A stretch of DNA of 39,156 bases from an uncultured Paracoccaceae bacterium (GTDB taxonomy: Bacteria; Pseudomonadota; Alphaproteobacteria; Rhodobacterales; Rhodobacteraceae). The notes under the pieces are model-generated. The model worked only from the letters and a program-made list of their open reading frames with translations, was not told the origin of the DNA and searched no databases. The stretch is taken from contig CAIYZT010000107.1 in the NCBI GenBank assembly GCA_903930735.1, forward strand, positions 1 through 39,156, written 5' to 3'. Shown in pieces: positions 17,947 to 26,174 of this stretch (position 1 is its first letter; each line of letters begins with the position of its first letter). The translations under genes were made by a program, and so were the position numbers.

Positions 17947-19188
17947 CTAAAGCGTCAGGCAGGCCATAAAGAAACCATCCATACCGCCCAACTCCGCCCA
18001 GAAATCGGGCCGCAGACGCAGCGCGCCGGTTTCGGTCAGCCAAGTCGGATCCATGCCGGGCGGATCCGCGGGAACCACCGTTAGCCCCGGGTGCCGGCTT
18101 AGCGCAGCGGCAATCTGGCAATCGCCTTCTTCGGGAAAAAGGGAGCAGGTGGCATAGACCAGCCGCCCGCCGGGCTTTAGCCAGCCAAGGGCGCGGTCCA
18201 GCAATTGGGCCTGCAATTCCACCAAAGCGGGCAGATCGCTGCCGTCCTTGACAAAGGGCAGGTCCGGATGACGCCGGATCGTGCCCGAGGCGGAACAGGG
18301 CGCGTCGAGCAAAATGGCGTCAAAGGGGGCGGAGGGCTGCCAATGCAGGGCATCCGCGACCACCATTTCGGCACCGAGGCCCAGACGTTTCAGGTTCTCT
18401 GCGACCCGGCCCATGCGCGGCCCCGAGATATCCAAGGCGGTGACCTGCGCACCCATCGCCGCCAATTGCGCGGTCTTGCCTCCGGGCGCGGCGCAAAGAT
18501 CCAGCACGCAGTCGCCGGGGCCGGGGGCAAGCAGGCGCGCGGGCAGGGCGGCGGCGGCATCTTGCACCCACCATCCGCCCGCCGCATAGCCTGCGAGGCC
18601 CGTCACCTGCCCAGGCGCGGACAGGCGTAGGGAACCTGTCGGCAGGATCTGCCCCTCGGGCAGCTCAGCACCGGGTTTGAACGACAGGTCCAGCGGCGGG
18701 ACGCCCGCCTGCACCGCCTCGATCGCGGCGACGGCGTCGCGGCCATAGGCATGGACCAGCGGTTGCCGCAGCCAGCGCGGCATTTTTTGCACCGGCCCGG
18801 CGATCGGCTCGGCAGGGATCTGGCGCAGGACGGCGTTGATCATGCTCGCCTGGTGCTGGGTCTTGCGTCCCGATTTCGCGAGCGTGACCGCATCATTGAC
18901 CACCCCATGCGCGGCAGCGCCGGTAGCGATTTCGTGCAGGGCCAGACGCAGGATGTTCAGTACCGGAAGAGGCGGCGCTTTGCGCAGGTATTGGCCCAGG
19001 GTGATGTCCAAAGGTTCGATCTGGCGCAGAACGTCGGTGGCCAAACGCTGGGCGCGGGCACGGTCCTGCGGGCTCAGCGTCGGCGGCAGGGCCGGGCCGG
19101 CCAGCGCGGCGGACAAAAGATGTCCCTCGCCTAGAACCGCATCCAGCAGCGCCACCGCCGCGCCACGTGCGCCTTGACCTTTTGCCAT
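17947..19188 (-). CDS. rsmB: 16S rRNA (cytosine-967-C5)-methyltransferase
   Basis: 413 residues. The N-terminal NusB-like RNA-binding domain (RAQRLATDVLRQIEPLD, LRLALHEIATG, VNDAVTLAK) is followed by the RsmB/Nop methyltransferase fold. The SAM-binding motif is DLCAAPGGKTAQLA, the adenine-contact motif is ALDISGPRMGRVAENLKRLG, and the two catalytic cysteines lie in LDAPCSASGTIRRHPD and YATCSLFPEEG. It methylates C967 of 16S rRNA using S-adenosylmethionine. The ATG at 19188 is preferred over an upstream in-frame codon because it begins the conserved domain and has AGGGG upstream. Divergent from a DUF1674 gene 63 bp away. Confidence 0.93.
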   Translation of the reverse strand: MAKGQGARGAAVALLDAVLGEGHLLSAALAGPALPPTLSPQDRARAQRLATDVLRQIEPLDITLGQYLRKAPPLPVLNILRLALHEIATGAAAHGVVNDAVTLAKSGRKTQHQASMINAVLRQIPAEPIAGPVQKMPRWLRQPLVHAYGRDAVAAIEAVQAGVPPLDLSFKPGAELPEGQILPTGSLRLSAPGQVTGLAGYAAGGWWVQDAAAALPARLLAPGPGDCVLDLCAAPGGKTAQLAAMGAQVTALDISGPRMGRVAENLKRLGLGAEMVVADALHWQPSAPFDAILLDAPCSASGTIRRHPDLPFVKDGSDLPALVELQAQLLDRALGWLKPGGRLVYATCSLFPEEGDCQIAAALSRHPGLTVVPADPPGMDPTWLTETGALRLRPDFWAELGGMDGFFMACLTL

Positions 19189-19251
19189 TCCGACACCCCT
19201 ACCCACACGTATCAGCGCGCTCTATATCAGGGGCAGAGCCGAGGTGTAACC

Positions 19252-19428
19252 ATGTCCGAACCGATCCCCGATCTGCCCCCCGCCGCGATCCGCGCTTTGG
19301 CCGAAGCCGAGGCGCGCCGTCATGCCGCCAAACCAAGCGAGCTGCCGATAGAACTCGGCGGGCGTGCCGGGCCGGAGCCCGTACGCTATGGCGATTGGGA
19401 GAAAAAGGGACTGGCCGTCGATTTCTAA
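19252..19428 (+). CDS. DUF1674 protein (SDHAF4-like)
   Basis: A 58-residue protein with the DUF1674 pattern: an Ala/Arg-rich helix (RALAEAEARR), then ELGGRAGPEPVRYGDWEKKGLAVDF, whose GPEPxRYGDWExKGxxxDF ending is the family hallmark. Members include mitochondrial Sdh8/SDHAF4, which binds the flavinated SdhA subunit before complex II assembly. The bacterial proteins are inferred to do the same. The ATG at 19252 is preceded by GAGG. Divergent from rsmB, with no sdh genes in view. Confidence 0.85.
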   Translation: MSEPIPDLPPAAIRALAEAEARRHAAKPSELPIELGGRAGPEPVRYGDWEKKGLAVDF

Positions 19429-19494
19429 ATTGCGGTCGATGGTGGTTGACGGCGGAAGAAGGGCTTAAGGCAAACAGGTCCGATTCCCGGCCAA

Positions 19495-20496
19495 TCAGGC
19501 CGCGCGAATTTCGATCAGGGACAGATCCATGCCTGCGCCGCCCGTGATGGTCGCCAATGCAACGCCGTCCAGCACCAGGGTCGCATCGCCAGTTTCGGGG
19601 TCTTCGACAAAGGTGACATCGGGCGATGGGTGCACGGCCGGATCATAGATCAGCAAAAGGCTGTCCTCGCCCGCCGTGAAATCGGTGATGATAGCCGGCG
19701 GCATGCCCGAATTGTAATCATGCAGCGTGAAGTTGTCATTGCCCTCTTGGCCCGCGCCGTAATCGCCCGCGCCAAGATCAAGGATATCATCCCCGTCCTG
19801 CCCGTTCAGCGTATCGGCCGCGCCATCATCCACGCCGTTGCCGTCATTGCCGGTGATCAAATCGTTGCCGCCGCCGCCCGAAAGATCGTCGCTGCCCGCG
19901 CCGCCAAACAGGGTGGATTCGCCGCCGCCGCCCATGATGACATCGTCGCCATCCTGACCGTAAAGACTATCTTCGCCTTCACCGCCAATGATCTGATCAT
20001 TGCCTTCGCCGCCTTGAATGAGGTCATTGCCCATGTGGCCAGACAGGGAATCATCCCCCTCTTCGCCCCAAAGGCTGTCGTCGCCGTCGCCGCCGCTGAC
20101 GCTATCAGCGCCAGTCCCGCCCGCCAATTCATCATTGCCTTCGTCGCCGCGCAGCAGATCGTCGCCCGCGCCGCCAAACAGGCTGTCATTGCCCGCATAA
20201 CCCTTTAGCTCGTCATTGCCGCCAAGACCTTCGAGCTGATCAATGCCGCTGTGGCCGGACAAAAAATCGACATCATCATCACCCCGCTGGGCGCTGGCGG
20301 AGGCGGTGTCGCCATTTTCGTCCAGGACATCGGGCGGGTCCAGAATATCAGTGCCATCAGAGTTGCCGCTCTGATTTTCGTCGCCCCAACCGTCGTTTTC
20401 CGCCGCCTCGCCATCATCTTCGTCGTTCTGATTAAACATGGAATCGGCCAGAACGCTGGCAAACAATGCGCCCAAAAGTCCAATCAACCCCAGCAT
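19495..20496 (-). CDS. RTX-type calcium-binding repeat protein
   Basis: 333 residues: a short hydrophobic N-terminus (LGLIGLLGALFASVLAD), an acidic Asp/Asn/Glu-rich linker to about residue 70, then roughly a dozen tandem RTX nonapeptides (GGxGxDxLx type, for example GGAGDDLLRG, GGEGNDQIIG, GGGGNDLITG) to about residue 240, and a C-terminal beta-rich domain (FTLHDYNSGMPPAIITDFTAGEDSLLLIY). RTX repeats bind calcium and fold outside the cell. The N-terminus could be a Sec signal or membrane anchor, while many RTX proteins use a type I secretion signal at the C-terminus. No exporter genes are nearby. GGAGG precedes the ATG. Function unknown; surface or matrix role inferred. Confidence 0.85.
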   Translation of the reverse strand: MLGLIGLLGALFASVLADSMFNQNDEDDGEAAENDGWGDENQSGNSDGTDILDPPDVLDENGDTASASAQRGDDDVDFLSGHSGIDQLEGLGGNDELKGYAGNDSLFGGAGDDLLRGDEGNDELAGGTGADSVSGGDGDDSLWGEEGDDSLSGHMGNDLIQGGEGNDQIIGGEGEDSLYGQDGDDVIMGGGGESTLFGGAGSDDLSGGGGNDLITGNDGNGVDDGAADTLNGQDGDDILDLGAGDYGAGQEGNDNFTLHDYNSGMPPAIITDFTAGEDSLLLIYDPAVHPSPDVTFVEDPETGDATLVLDGVALATITGGAGMDLSLIEIRAA

Positions 20497-20541
20497 GAGC
20501 AGCCTCCGCTTGCGACGATCAGGGGGCTATAATCAATCTTG

Positions 20542-20573
20542 TTAACCATGTTCGCCCCCAAGCCTTTGTTAAC
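20542..20573 (-). promoter_or_regulatory. Candidate CtrA-binding region upstream of the RTX gene
   Basis: TTAACCAT at 20542-20549 on the plus strand matches the box proposed for the response regulator CtrA in alphaproteobacteria, and a second GTTAAC lies at 20568-20573. On the minus strand ATGGTTAAC is followed 8 nt later by TTATAG, a possible -10 about 35 bp before the RTX start codon. CtrA often binds over the -35 region, which fits. Sequence match only. Confidence 0.35.
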
Positions 20574-20731
20574 ACTTTCGAATAATAAACATTCCTATCA
20601 CAAATTCCTGTTCCGTTCTACTGGGCAGAGGCAGTAGTTTTACATAGTTTTCGACACTGGTTAAGGCGCGGAACCCTATGAGGGCGGCAAATCGGTCTTG
20701 CGGCAGGATGAGCGGACAAACCAAAAGGGGC

Positions 20732-20760
20732 TTCCCTTTTCGCGGCTTTGCCCCTATACG
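20732..20760 (+). promoter_or_regulatory. Possible rpsO promoter
   Basis: TTCCCT at 20732-20737 and TATACG at 20755-20760 are 17 bp apart, giving a reasonable -10 but a poor -35, about 100 bp before the rpsO ATG. The -35 overlaps the right arm of a small perfect hairpin at 20723-20740. The long leader would leave room for the S15 autoregulation known in other bacteria, though I cannot identify the binding structure. Confidence 0.3.
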
Positions 20761-20856
20761 CGGCAACTCCAAGCGCCGAGAACGGCTTTGGTCAAGGGCC
20801 CTGCTGGACGACATCCCGGCTTGTGCCGTCACAATTCAACCCGCAAGGAGACATCG

Positions 20857-21126
20857 ATGTCGATCACTGTCGAAGAAAAAGCCCGCCTGATCAAGGAATA
20901 CGCGATCAAGGAAGGCGATACCGGCTCGCCGGAAGTTCAGGTTGCTATTCTGTCCAGCCGTATCGCGACCCTGACTGAGCATTTCAAGTCGCACAAAAAA
21001 GACAACCATTCGCGTCGTGGTCTGTTGATGATGGTCGCCCAGCGCCGCAAGCTGCTGGACTACACCAAAGCCAAGGACGAGGCCCGCTATGCCTCGCTGA
21101 TCGCGCGTCTGGGTCTGCGCCGCTAA
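20857..21126 (+). CDS. rpsO: 30S ribosomal protein S15
   Basis: Binds the central domain of 16S rRNA early in small-subunit assembly. 89 residues, the standard length, with the family sequences [36 protein letters not shown] and [16 protein letters not shown] lies 6 nt before the ATG. It has its own terminator at 21150-21184. In many bacteria rpsO directly precedes pnp; here three unrelated genes, one of them on the opposite strand, lie between the two. Confidence 0.98.
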   Translation: MSITVEEKARLIKEYAIKEGDTGSPEVQVAILSSRIATLTEHFKSHKKDNHSRRGLLMMVAQRRKLLDYTKAKDEARYASLIARLGLRR

Positions 21127-21149
21127 TCCGGCCAAAAGACCAATCCTGA

Positions 21150-21184
21150 ACGCCCGCAGCGCAAGCCGCGGGCGTTTTGCTTTT
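21150..21184 (+). terminator. Intrinsic terminator of rpsO
   Basis: ACGCCCGC at 21150-21157 pairs with GCGGGCGT at 21168-21175 around a 10-nt loop, and is followed by TTTTGCTTTT. This is a textbook Rho-independent terminator 24 nt after the rpsO stop. Confidence 0.9.
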
Positions 21185-21230
21185 GCGCGTGGGGCGATGT
21201 AATCTGGGGCGCGCAGCAAAGGAGCGGCGA

Positions 21231-21884
21231 ATGATCTTTGAAGATGTGATGGCCCGGCTGACCAGCCTGTCAAACCCTGATCTTTTGGCGCGCAATGCAG
21301 CAAACGGCGGCGGATCGGTGCCGATGGGCGATCTGCGCGCCTTGGCCAAGGCGATCAAGACCGACCAAGCGCTGGGTCTGCGGCTCTGGGCGAGCGGCGA
21401 TGTCGATGCCCGGCTGGTGGCGATCCTGATCCTGAAACCCAAAGAGCTTGGGCCGGATGAGATCGAGACCATGATCCGCTCCAACGACCGGCTTTGGGTG
21501 TCGGACTGGCTGAATTCCTATGTGCTGAAACAGCACCCGGGCAAGGAGGCCCTGCGGCAGAAATGGGAACGCGAGACCCAGCCCTACCTCGCCCGCGCTT
21601 ATTGGAGCTTGACCACCGAGCGGGTGGCTAAATCGCCCGAGGGGCTGGATCTGTCCGCGCTTTTGGACCGGCTGGAGACCGAGATGCCGGTTGCGCCTGA
21701 GGTGGTACAATGGACCATGAACAACACGCTTGCAGGTATCGGGATCAACCATCCAAGCCTGCGCGCAAGGGCATTGGTGATGGGCGAGGCGATGGGCATT
21801 TTCCGCGATTATCCGACACCGAAAGGCTGCACCTCGCCCTTCGCGCCGCTGTGGATTGGGGAGATGGTGCGGCGGGCGGGCTGA
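21231..21884 (+). CDS. DNA alkylation repair (AlkD-like) family protein
   Basis: 217 residues, all helical, with the HEAT-like organisation of the DNA alkylation repair family: GDLRALAKAIKTDQALGLRLWASGDVDARLVAILIL near residues 33-69, and the later WVSDWLNSYVLK and EVVQWTMNNTLAGIGI segments. AlkD of Bacillus excises 3- and 7-alkylpurines without base flipping; related short proteins of this kind in alphaproteobacteria are uncharacterised. AAAGGAG precedes the ATG. It lies after the rpsO terminator, so it needs its own promoter, which I could not place in the roughly 45 bp available. Confidence 0.75.
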   Translation: MIFEDVMARLTSLSNPDLLARNAANGGGSVPMGDLRALAKAIKTDQALGLRLWASGDVDARLVAILILKPKELGPDEIETMIRSNDRLWVSDWLNSYVLKQHPGKEALRQKWERETQPYLARAYWSLTTERVAKSPEGLDLSALLDRLETEMPVAPEVVQWTMNNTLAGIGINHPSLRARALVMGEAMGIFRDYPTPKGCTSPFAPLWIGEMVRRAG

Positions 21885-21907
21885 CCCCGCGGCTGACCGC
21901 TCGGCGA

Positions 21908-22168
21908 TCACCATCTGGCCGCTTCGCGTGCGGCCGCCCGGATGATGGCATCGCCAGCGCTTTTTTCAAGCGGCAGCGACAGGGCATTCTCAACGTCGTC
22001 AGGCGTAAGGCCGATGTCGCGCAACCGGGCGTCGCACATGCGGCCATAGCTGCGGCGGATCTGGCGGCGACGCGTCGCCTCGCTCAACATATCAAGCAGG
22101 GGAAGAAACGACAGCGACGCGCCGATCAGGACGGGGGCGGTGCGCTGGGGGGAACGGGTATGGGCCAT
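21908..22168 (-). CDS. DUF1127 small protein
   Basis: 86 residues. The C-terminal half has the DUF1127 (YjiS-like) motif RRSYGRMCDARLRDIGLTPDDV, a short Arg-rich helical segment. In alphaproteobacteria proteins of this family influence small-RNA turnover and phosphate or stress responses. They are usually about 45-50 residues, so this one has a longer N-terminal hydrophobic part (APVLIGASLSFLPLLDML). The ATG at 22168 follows an excellent AAGGAGG; an upstream in-frame codon at 22255 would add 29 unlikely residues. Convergent with the AlkD-like gene and divergent from the HxlR gene. Confidence 0.85.
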   Translation of the reverse strand: MAHTRSPQRTAPVLIGASLSFLPLLDMLSEATRRRQIRRSYGRMCDARLRDIGLTPDDVENALSLPLEKSAGDAIIRAAAREAARW

Positions 22169-22322
22169 GATGGATCCTCCTTGGGATAACGGTTTCTGCC
22201 CCTCCATCCTGCATTGCGCACCGCCGCTTCGGCTAGTTCTGGAACCGAAGGACACCGCTACGCTTTTCGAACTAGGCGTAATCTGCCCTGTCCACTACAT
22301 TTGTATGCAGGAGGATCAGGCC

Positions 22323-22886
22323 ATGCCAAGCAAGCCCTATGGAAGCATCTGCGCCCTGTCCAAAGCCTGTGACGCACTGGAGCCGCGCTGGACGCTTCTG
22401 ATCCTGAACCAGATGTGGTCTGGCTATTCCCGCTTCAGCGACCTGCGCCGCGAGTTCGGCAACATCTCTCCCGGCGTCCTGTCCAAACGCCTGTCCGAGA
22501 TGGAACGTCTGGGCCTGATTGAACGCATCGAAGATAGTGCCCGCGGTACGGTGGACTATGTCCGTACCCCCAAGGCGATCGAACTGGAACCTGCAATGGA
22601 TGCGCTGTCCATCTGGGCCCAACGCAACATCGAGGCCGAGGTGGCGCTGGCGGACGCCAATCTGTCCATGCTGATGGGATATAACGGCAAGCACCTCGTG
22701 ACCGAGGCCCTTCCCCAACGCCGGGTCGTGATGCGCTTCCATTTCTCTGACGAACCTGGCCCCCACAAAACCTGGTTCTTCCTCGTCGAGCCCGGCACAC
22801 CCTGCGACGTCTGCGTCAGCTTGCCAGATGTCGACATCGACCTTTACCTGGAATTGACCAAGGTGTCGCTCCATGCCACCTGTTAG
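22323..22886 (+). CDS. HxlR-family transcriptional regulator, prematurely stopped
   Basis: 187 residues before the stop. The N-terminal winged helix is of HxlR type: CALSKACDALEPRWTLLILNQ, RFSDLRREFGNISPGVLSKRLSEMERLGLIER. It is followed by an SCP2-like sterol-carrier domain (RVVMRFHFSDEPGPHKTWFFLVEPG, VCVSLPDVDIDLYLELTKVSL). The TAG at 22884-22886 interrupts this domain. The same frame continues for 48 more codons with plausible SCP2 sequence to a TAG at 23031-23033. The DNA-binding half is intact, so the short product may still bind DNA. ATG 22323 is chosen because AGGAGG lies 9 nt upstream; the ATG at 22305 lacks one. The target is unknown. Confidence 0.8.
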   Translation: MPSKPYGSICALSKACDALEPRWTLLILNQMWSGYSRFSDLRREFGNISPGVLSKRLSEMERLGLIERIEDSARGTVDYVRTPKAIELEPAMDALSIWAQRNIEAEVALADANLSMLMGYNGKHLVTEALPQRRVVMRFHFSDEPGPHKTWFFLVEPGTPCDVCVSLPDVDIDLYLELTKVSLHATC

Positions 22887-23033
22887 GGGCGTTCGACAGT
22901 ACCGCGCGAAATCGAGGCCGGGCGCATGATTGTCACCGGCGACCCTCTTTTGATGCGCTCCATGACGCAATGGTTGCCCCGGTCCTATCACGCCACCGTC
23001 GAAGGCATCCGCATGTTGCCCGCTGCCGAATAG
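22887..23033 (+). pseudogene. In-frame continuation of the HxlR regulator after an amber codon
   Basis: Following the TAG at 22884 the frame reads on without interruption as GRSTVPREIEAGRMIVTGDP, then a segment with MRSMTQWLPRS, to TAG at 23031-23033. The VPREIEAGRM and GDPLLMR elements are what normally closes the SCP2-like domain of HxlR-SCP2 regulators. Joined to the upstream part it would give 236 codons, the expected length. So a single base change, or a small in-frame lesion, has truncated the gene. Confidence 0.7.
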
Positions 23034-23120
23034 GTTTCCCCCAACCCGCCCCCTTCCCAAACCCCAACTTTTCCTGTATGCGCCCGCCATCTGCGACGTG
23101 AGGCCAGCCCCCGGCCACAT

Positions 23121-23158
23121 GCATAGGATAGGGGGCGGCGGCAATTCGGCCGCTATGC
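23121..23158 (+). promoter_or_regulatory. Leader hairpin upstream of pnp
   Basis: GCATAG at 23121-23126 pairs with CTATGC at 23153-23158, with an inner CGGC/GCCG stem (23139-23142 with 23149-23152) and an AATTCG loop, about 50 nt before the pnp start. In E. coli the pnp leader hairpin is cut by RNase III and used by PNPase to repress its own synthesis. A similar role here is inference from position alone. Confidence 0.35.
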
Positions 23159-23209
23159 AAACGGGAGACGCGGCAGGGGCCGTGGATGCTCTCATATAGG
23201 GAACGATCA

Positions 23210-25345
23210 ATGTTCAACGTGACGACAAAATCAATCCAGTGGGGGCGCGAGACGCTGACACTGGAAACGGGCAAGGTTGCCCGTCAGGCGGATGGCTCGG
23301 TCATCGCCACCTTAGGCGAAACCCGGGTCATGGCCAACGTGACCTTCGCCAAAAAGCCCAAAGCTGGTCAGGACTTCTTTCCGCTGACCGTGCATTACCA
23401 AGAGAAATACTATGCCGCGGGCAAGATCCCCGGCGGCTTTTTCAAGCGTGAGGCGCGTCCTTCGGAAAAGGAAACGCTGGTCTCGCGTCTGATCGACCGT
23501 CCTTGCCGCCCGCTGTTCGTGGAAGGCTTCAAGCATGAAGTTCTGGTCATGGCGACCGTGCTGTCCTGCGATCTGGTCAACGATCCCGATATCGTCGCGA
23601 TGATCGCGGTTTCGGCCGCGCTGACGATTTCCGGCGTGCCGTTCATGGGGCCAATCGGCGCCGCGCGCGTTGGTTTTGTGGCTGGCGAATACGTTCTGAA
23701 CCCCGAGATGGACGACATGACGCAGCTGCGTCTGAAGCCCGATCAGCGGCTGGATCTGGTCATCGCTGGCACCAAAGACGCCGTGATGATGGTCGAATCC
23801 GAAGCCTATGAGCTGACCGAAGAGGAAATGCTGGGTGCCGTCAAGTTTGGCCATGCGGCCATGCAGCCGGTGATCGACATGATCATCGACTTTGCCGAGC
23901 ATTCGGCCAAAGAGCCCTTCGACTATTCGCCTCCGGATTACTCGGCGCTTTATGCCTCGGTGAAAGCCGCCGGCGAAGTGCAGATGCGCGCGGCTTTTGC
24001 CCTGCGCGACAAGCAAGAGCGGACCAACGCGATTTCGGCCGCCTGCGCGACCATCGTTGCGGCTCTGTCGGAGACCGATAAAGCCGATGCAAATCTGGGT
24101 TCGGCGATCAAGAAGCTGGAATCTTCGATCCTGCGCGGCGATATCATCAACGGCGGCGCGCGCATTGACGGACGTGACAACAAGACCGTCCGCCCGATCG
24201 TGGCCGAAACCGGCATCCTGCCGCGCGCCCATGGCTCGGCTTTGTTCACCCGCGGCGAAACCCAAGGTCTGGTTGTGACCACTTTGGGAACTGGCGAGGA
24301 TGAGCAGATCATCGACGCATTGAACGGCAACCACCGCTCAAACTTCATGCTGCACTATAACTTCCCGCCCTATTCGGTTGGTGAAGTGGGCCGCGTCAGC
24401 GGGCCGGGCCGCCGCGAGATTGGCCATGGCAAACTGGCATGGCGCGCGCTGCAGGCGGTTCTGCCGGCTGCGACAGATTTCCCCTATACCGTGCGCGTTG
24501 TCTCGGAAATCACCGAAAGCAACGGCTCTTCGTCGATGGCTTCGGTCTGCGGCGGCTCGCTGGCGATGATGGATGCGGGCGTTCCGCTGAAGGCACCGGT
24601 TGCTGGCGTGGCGATGGGTCTGATCCTCGAAGATGACGGCCGCTGGGCGGTTCTGACCGATATTCTGGGCGACGAGGATCACCTCGGCGACATGGATTTC
24701 AAGGTCGCAGGCACTCAGGCCGGCATCACCACGATGCAGATGGACATCAAGGTTGCGGGCATCACGCCCGAAATCATGGCGCAGGCTTTGGCGCAGGCCA
24801 AGGACGGCCGGATGCACATCCTGTCGGAAATGAACAAGGCGCTGTCGGCCCCGCAAGGCTTTAGCGAATACGCCCCAAAGATCGAAACCCTGCAGATTCC
24901 CACGGACAAAATCCGTGAGGTCATCGGTTCGGGCGGTAAAGTGATCCGTGAGATCGTGGAGCTTTCGGGCGCCAAGGTCGACATCAACGACGAAGGCATC
25001 ATCAAGATCGCCTCGTCCTCGGCGGAGAACATCAAGAAGGCCTATGACATGATCTGGTCGATCGTGGCAGAGCCGGAAATTGGCCTGATCTACACCGGCA
25101 AAGTGGTGAAACTGGTCGACTTCGGGGCTTTCGTGAACTTCTTCGGCAAGCGTGACGGGTTGGTGCATGTCAGCCAGATCGCAGGCAAGCGCCTGAACCA
25201 TCCGAACGAGTATCTGAAGGAAGGCCAGGAAGTTAAGGTAAAGCTTTTGGGCTTTGACGAGCGCGGCAAGGTGCGCCTTGGCATGAAGATGGTCGATCAG
25301 GAAACGGGCGCCGAGATTGCTGAAGGCAAGGGCGACGAGGCCTGA
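23210..25345 (+). CDS. pnp: Polyribonucleotide nucleotidyltransferase (PNPase)
   Basis: Phosphorolytic 3'-5' exoribonuclease of the RNA degradosome. 711 residues, the usual length. First RNase PH domain at about 1-215 ([39 protein letters not shown]), an all-helical linker, second RNase PH domain from about 310 ([56 protein letters not shown]), a KH domain with [11 protein letters not shown] near residue 572, and an S1 domain from about 627 ([17 protein letters not shown]). ATG 23210 is preceded by AGGGA. A strong terminator follows. Confidence 0.98.
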   Translation: MFNVTTKSIQWGRETLTLETGKVARQADGSVIATLGETRVMANVTFAKKPKAGQDFFPLTVHYQEKYYAAGKIPGGFFKREARPSEKETLVSRLIDRPCRPLFVEGFKHEVLVMATVLSCDLVNDPDIVAMIAVSAALTISGVPFMGPIGAARVGFVAGEYVLNPEMDDMTQLRLKPDQRLDLVIAGTKDAVMMVESEAYELTEEEMLGAVKFGHAAMQPVIDMIIDFAEHSAKEPFDYSPPDYSALYASVKAAGEVQMRAAFALRDKQERTNAISAACATIVAALSETDKADANLGSAIKKLESSILRGDIINGGARIDGRDNKTVRPIVAETGILPRAHGSALFTRGETQGLVVTTLGTGEDEQIIDALNGNHRSNFMLHYNFPPYSVGEVGRVSGPGRREIGHGKLAWRALQAVLPAATDFPYTVRVVSEITESNGSSSMASVCGGSLAMMDAGVPLKAPVAGVAMGLILEDDGRWAVLTDILGDEDHLGDMDFKVAGTQAGITTMQMDIKVAGITPEIMAQALAQAKDGRMHILSEMNKALSAPQGFSEYAPKIETLQIPTDKIREVIGSGGKVIREIVELSGAKVDINDEGIIKIASSSAENIKKAYDMIWSIVAEPEIGLIYTGKVVKLVDFGAFVNFFGKRDGLVHVSQIAGKRLNHPNEYLKEGQEVKVKLLGFDERGKVRLGMKMVDQETGAEIAEGKGDEA

Positions 25346-25365
25346 TCCTTGGTTTAGAATAAGTG

Positions 25366-25395
25366 AGGCCCCGGAGCTTGGCTCCGGGGCCTTTT
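25366..25395 (+). terminator. Intrinsic terminator of pnp
   Basis: AGGCCCCGGAGC at 25366-25377 pairs perfectly with GCTCCGGGGCCT at 25381-25392 around a TTG loop and runs into TTTT, 21 nt after the pnp stop. The symmetry also lets it serve the convergent peroxiredoxin gene, whose stop is at 25418. Confidence 0.92.
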
Positions 25396-25417
25396 CATTT
25401 GGGGCAAGGGCCCTGCG

Positions 25418-26074
25418 TCAGATCGGCCGCTTTGCAAAGCGCAGGTAGGGCAGCTTGATATCCAAGGTGCCGAATTTGGCCGTGGCATCCTCGGTCGAAA
25501 CCGACAGGGCAACGATCACGTCTTGCCCCGGCAGCCAATTGGCGGGCGTCGCAAAGGGCGCGCCGTCGGTGGCCTGAACGGCGTCCAGCGCGCGCAGAAT
25601 CTCGGCGAAATTCCGGCCGACGGACATCGGATAGGTCATCGTCAGCCGCACCTTTTTGTCCGGCCCGATGATATAGACCGTGCGCACCGTCGCGGTATTG
25701 GCGGGGGTGCGGCCCTCAGCGGGCAGATAGTGTTCGGCAGGCAGCATGTCATAGGCCTTGGCCACGCTCAGCGAGGTATCATCGATAATCGGGAAATCGG
25801 CAGGGGCGCCGCCGAAGGATTCAATATCGCGCTTCCATTTGTCGTGGTCGGTAACCGAATCCACCGAGACGCCGATCACCTTGGTGCTGCGCTTTTTCCA
25901 CTCCGCCGCCAGCTGCGCCACGGCGGCGAATTCGGTGGTGCAAACCGGCGTGAAATCGCGCGGGTGCGAAAAGACGATGGCGTAAGAGCCGCCGAGCCAG
26001 TCGTGAAACCTGATCTCGCCCGCGGTAGACTGGGCGGTGAAATCGGGGGCGATGTCGTTGATGCGGATGGACAT
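25418..26074 (-). CDS. 1-Cys peroxiredoxin (Prx6 class)
   Basis: Thiol peroxidase that reduces hydrogen peroxide and organic hydroperoxides. 218 residues, the size of the Prx6/AhpC-TSA C-terminal-extended class. The active site is S-H-P-R-D-F-T-P-V-C45-T-T-E, with the conserved Pro and Thr around the peroxidatic Cys45. Prx6 features follow: VIGVSVDSVTDHDKWKRDI, FPIIDD, YPMSVGRNFAEILRALDAVQ. No resolving Cys is apparent, so an external reductant is needed. The 100-bp upstream gap is AT-rich and contains TTCTAAAGTGGCTATCTTC, but I cannot match a regulator such as OxyR convincingly. Confidence 0.93.
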   Translation of the reverse strand: MSIRINDIAPDFTAQSTAGEIRFHDWLGGSYAIVFSHPRDFTPVCTTEFAAVAQLAAEWKKRSTKVIGVSVDSVTDHDKWKRDIESFGGAPADFPIIDDTSLSVAKAYDMLPAEHYLPAEGRTPANTATVRTVYIIGPDKKVRLTMTYPMSVGRNFAEILRALDAVQATDGAPFATPANWLPGQDVIVALSVSTEDATAKFGTLDIKLPYLRFAKRPI

Positions 26075-26174
26075 AGGGTACCTCGTTGTTTGCTCAGCTG
26101 AAGATAGCCACTTTAGAACATTTTTTCACCTAGGGTCGGTGTGGCACGATAAAATAGTGCGGTTTTCCCGCCAA

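Larger units (their letters stand above)
20497..20856. other. Intergenic region between the RTX gene and rpsO
   Basis: This 360-bp stretch is noticeably more AT-rich in its left half than its neighbours and holds control signals for two divergent genes. Besides the CtrA-like boxes on the left, it contains a perfect hairpin, AAAAGGG at 20723-20729 with CCCTTTT at 20734-20740 (GCTT loop), just before the putative rpsO -10, and AAGGAG at 20845-20850 as the rpsO ribosome-binding site. I see no further coding sequence. Confidence 0.6.

Noticed and set aside
19476-19492. GGTCCGATTCCCGG resembles a tRNA T-arm
   Set aside because: No acceptor, D-arm or anticodon arm can be folded from the preceding bases, and the match is only a dozen nucleotides.
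19860-20260. Regularly spaced short repeats that look array-like
   Set aside because: They encode RTX nonapeptides in the minus-strand gene (codon-level periodicity of 27 bases); there are no separate repeats and spacers, so not a CRISPR array.
26081-26130. Possible OxyR site in front of the peroxiredoxin
   Set aside because: Only one ATAG-like element is present and the spacing of the four OxyR contacts is not met.
26158-26172. GCGG/CCGC hairpin after the FkbM gene as a terminator
   Set aside because: The stem has only four pairs and the following minus-strand sequence is a mixed A/T stretch, not a clean T-tract.
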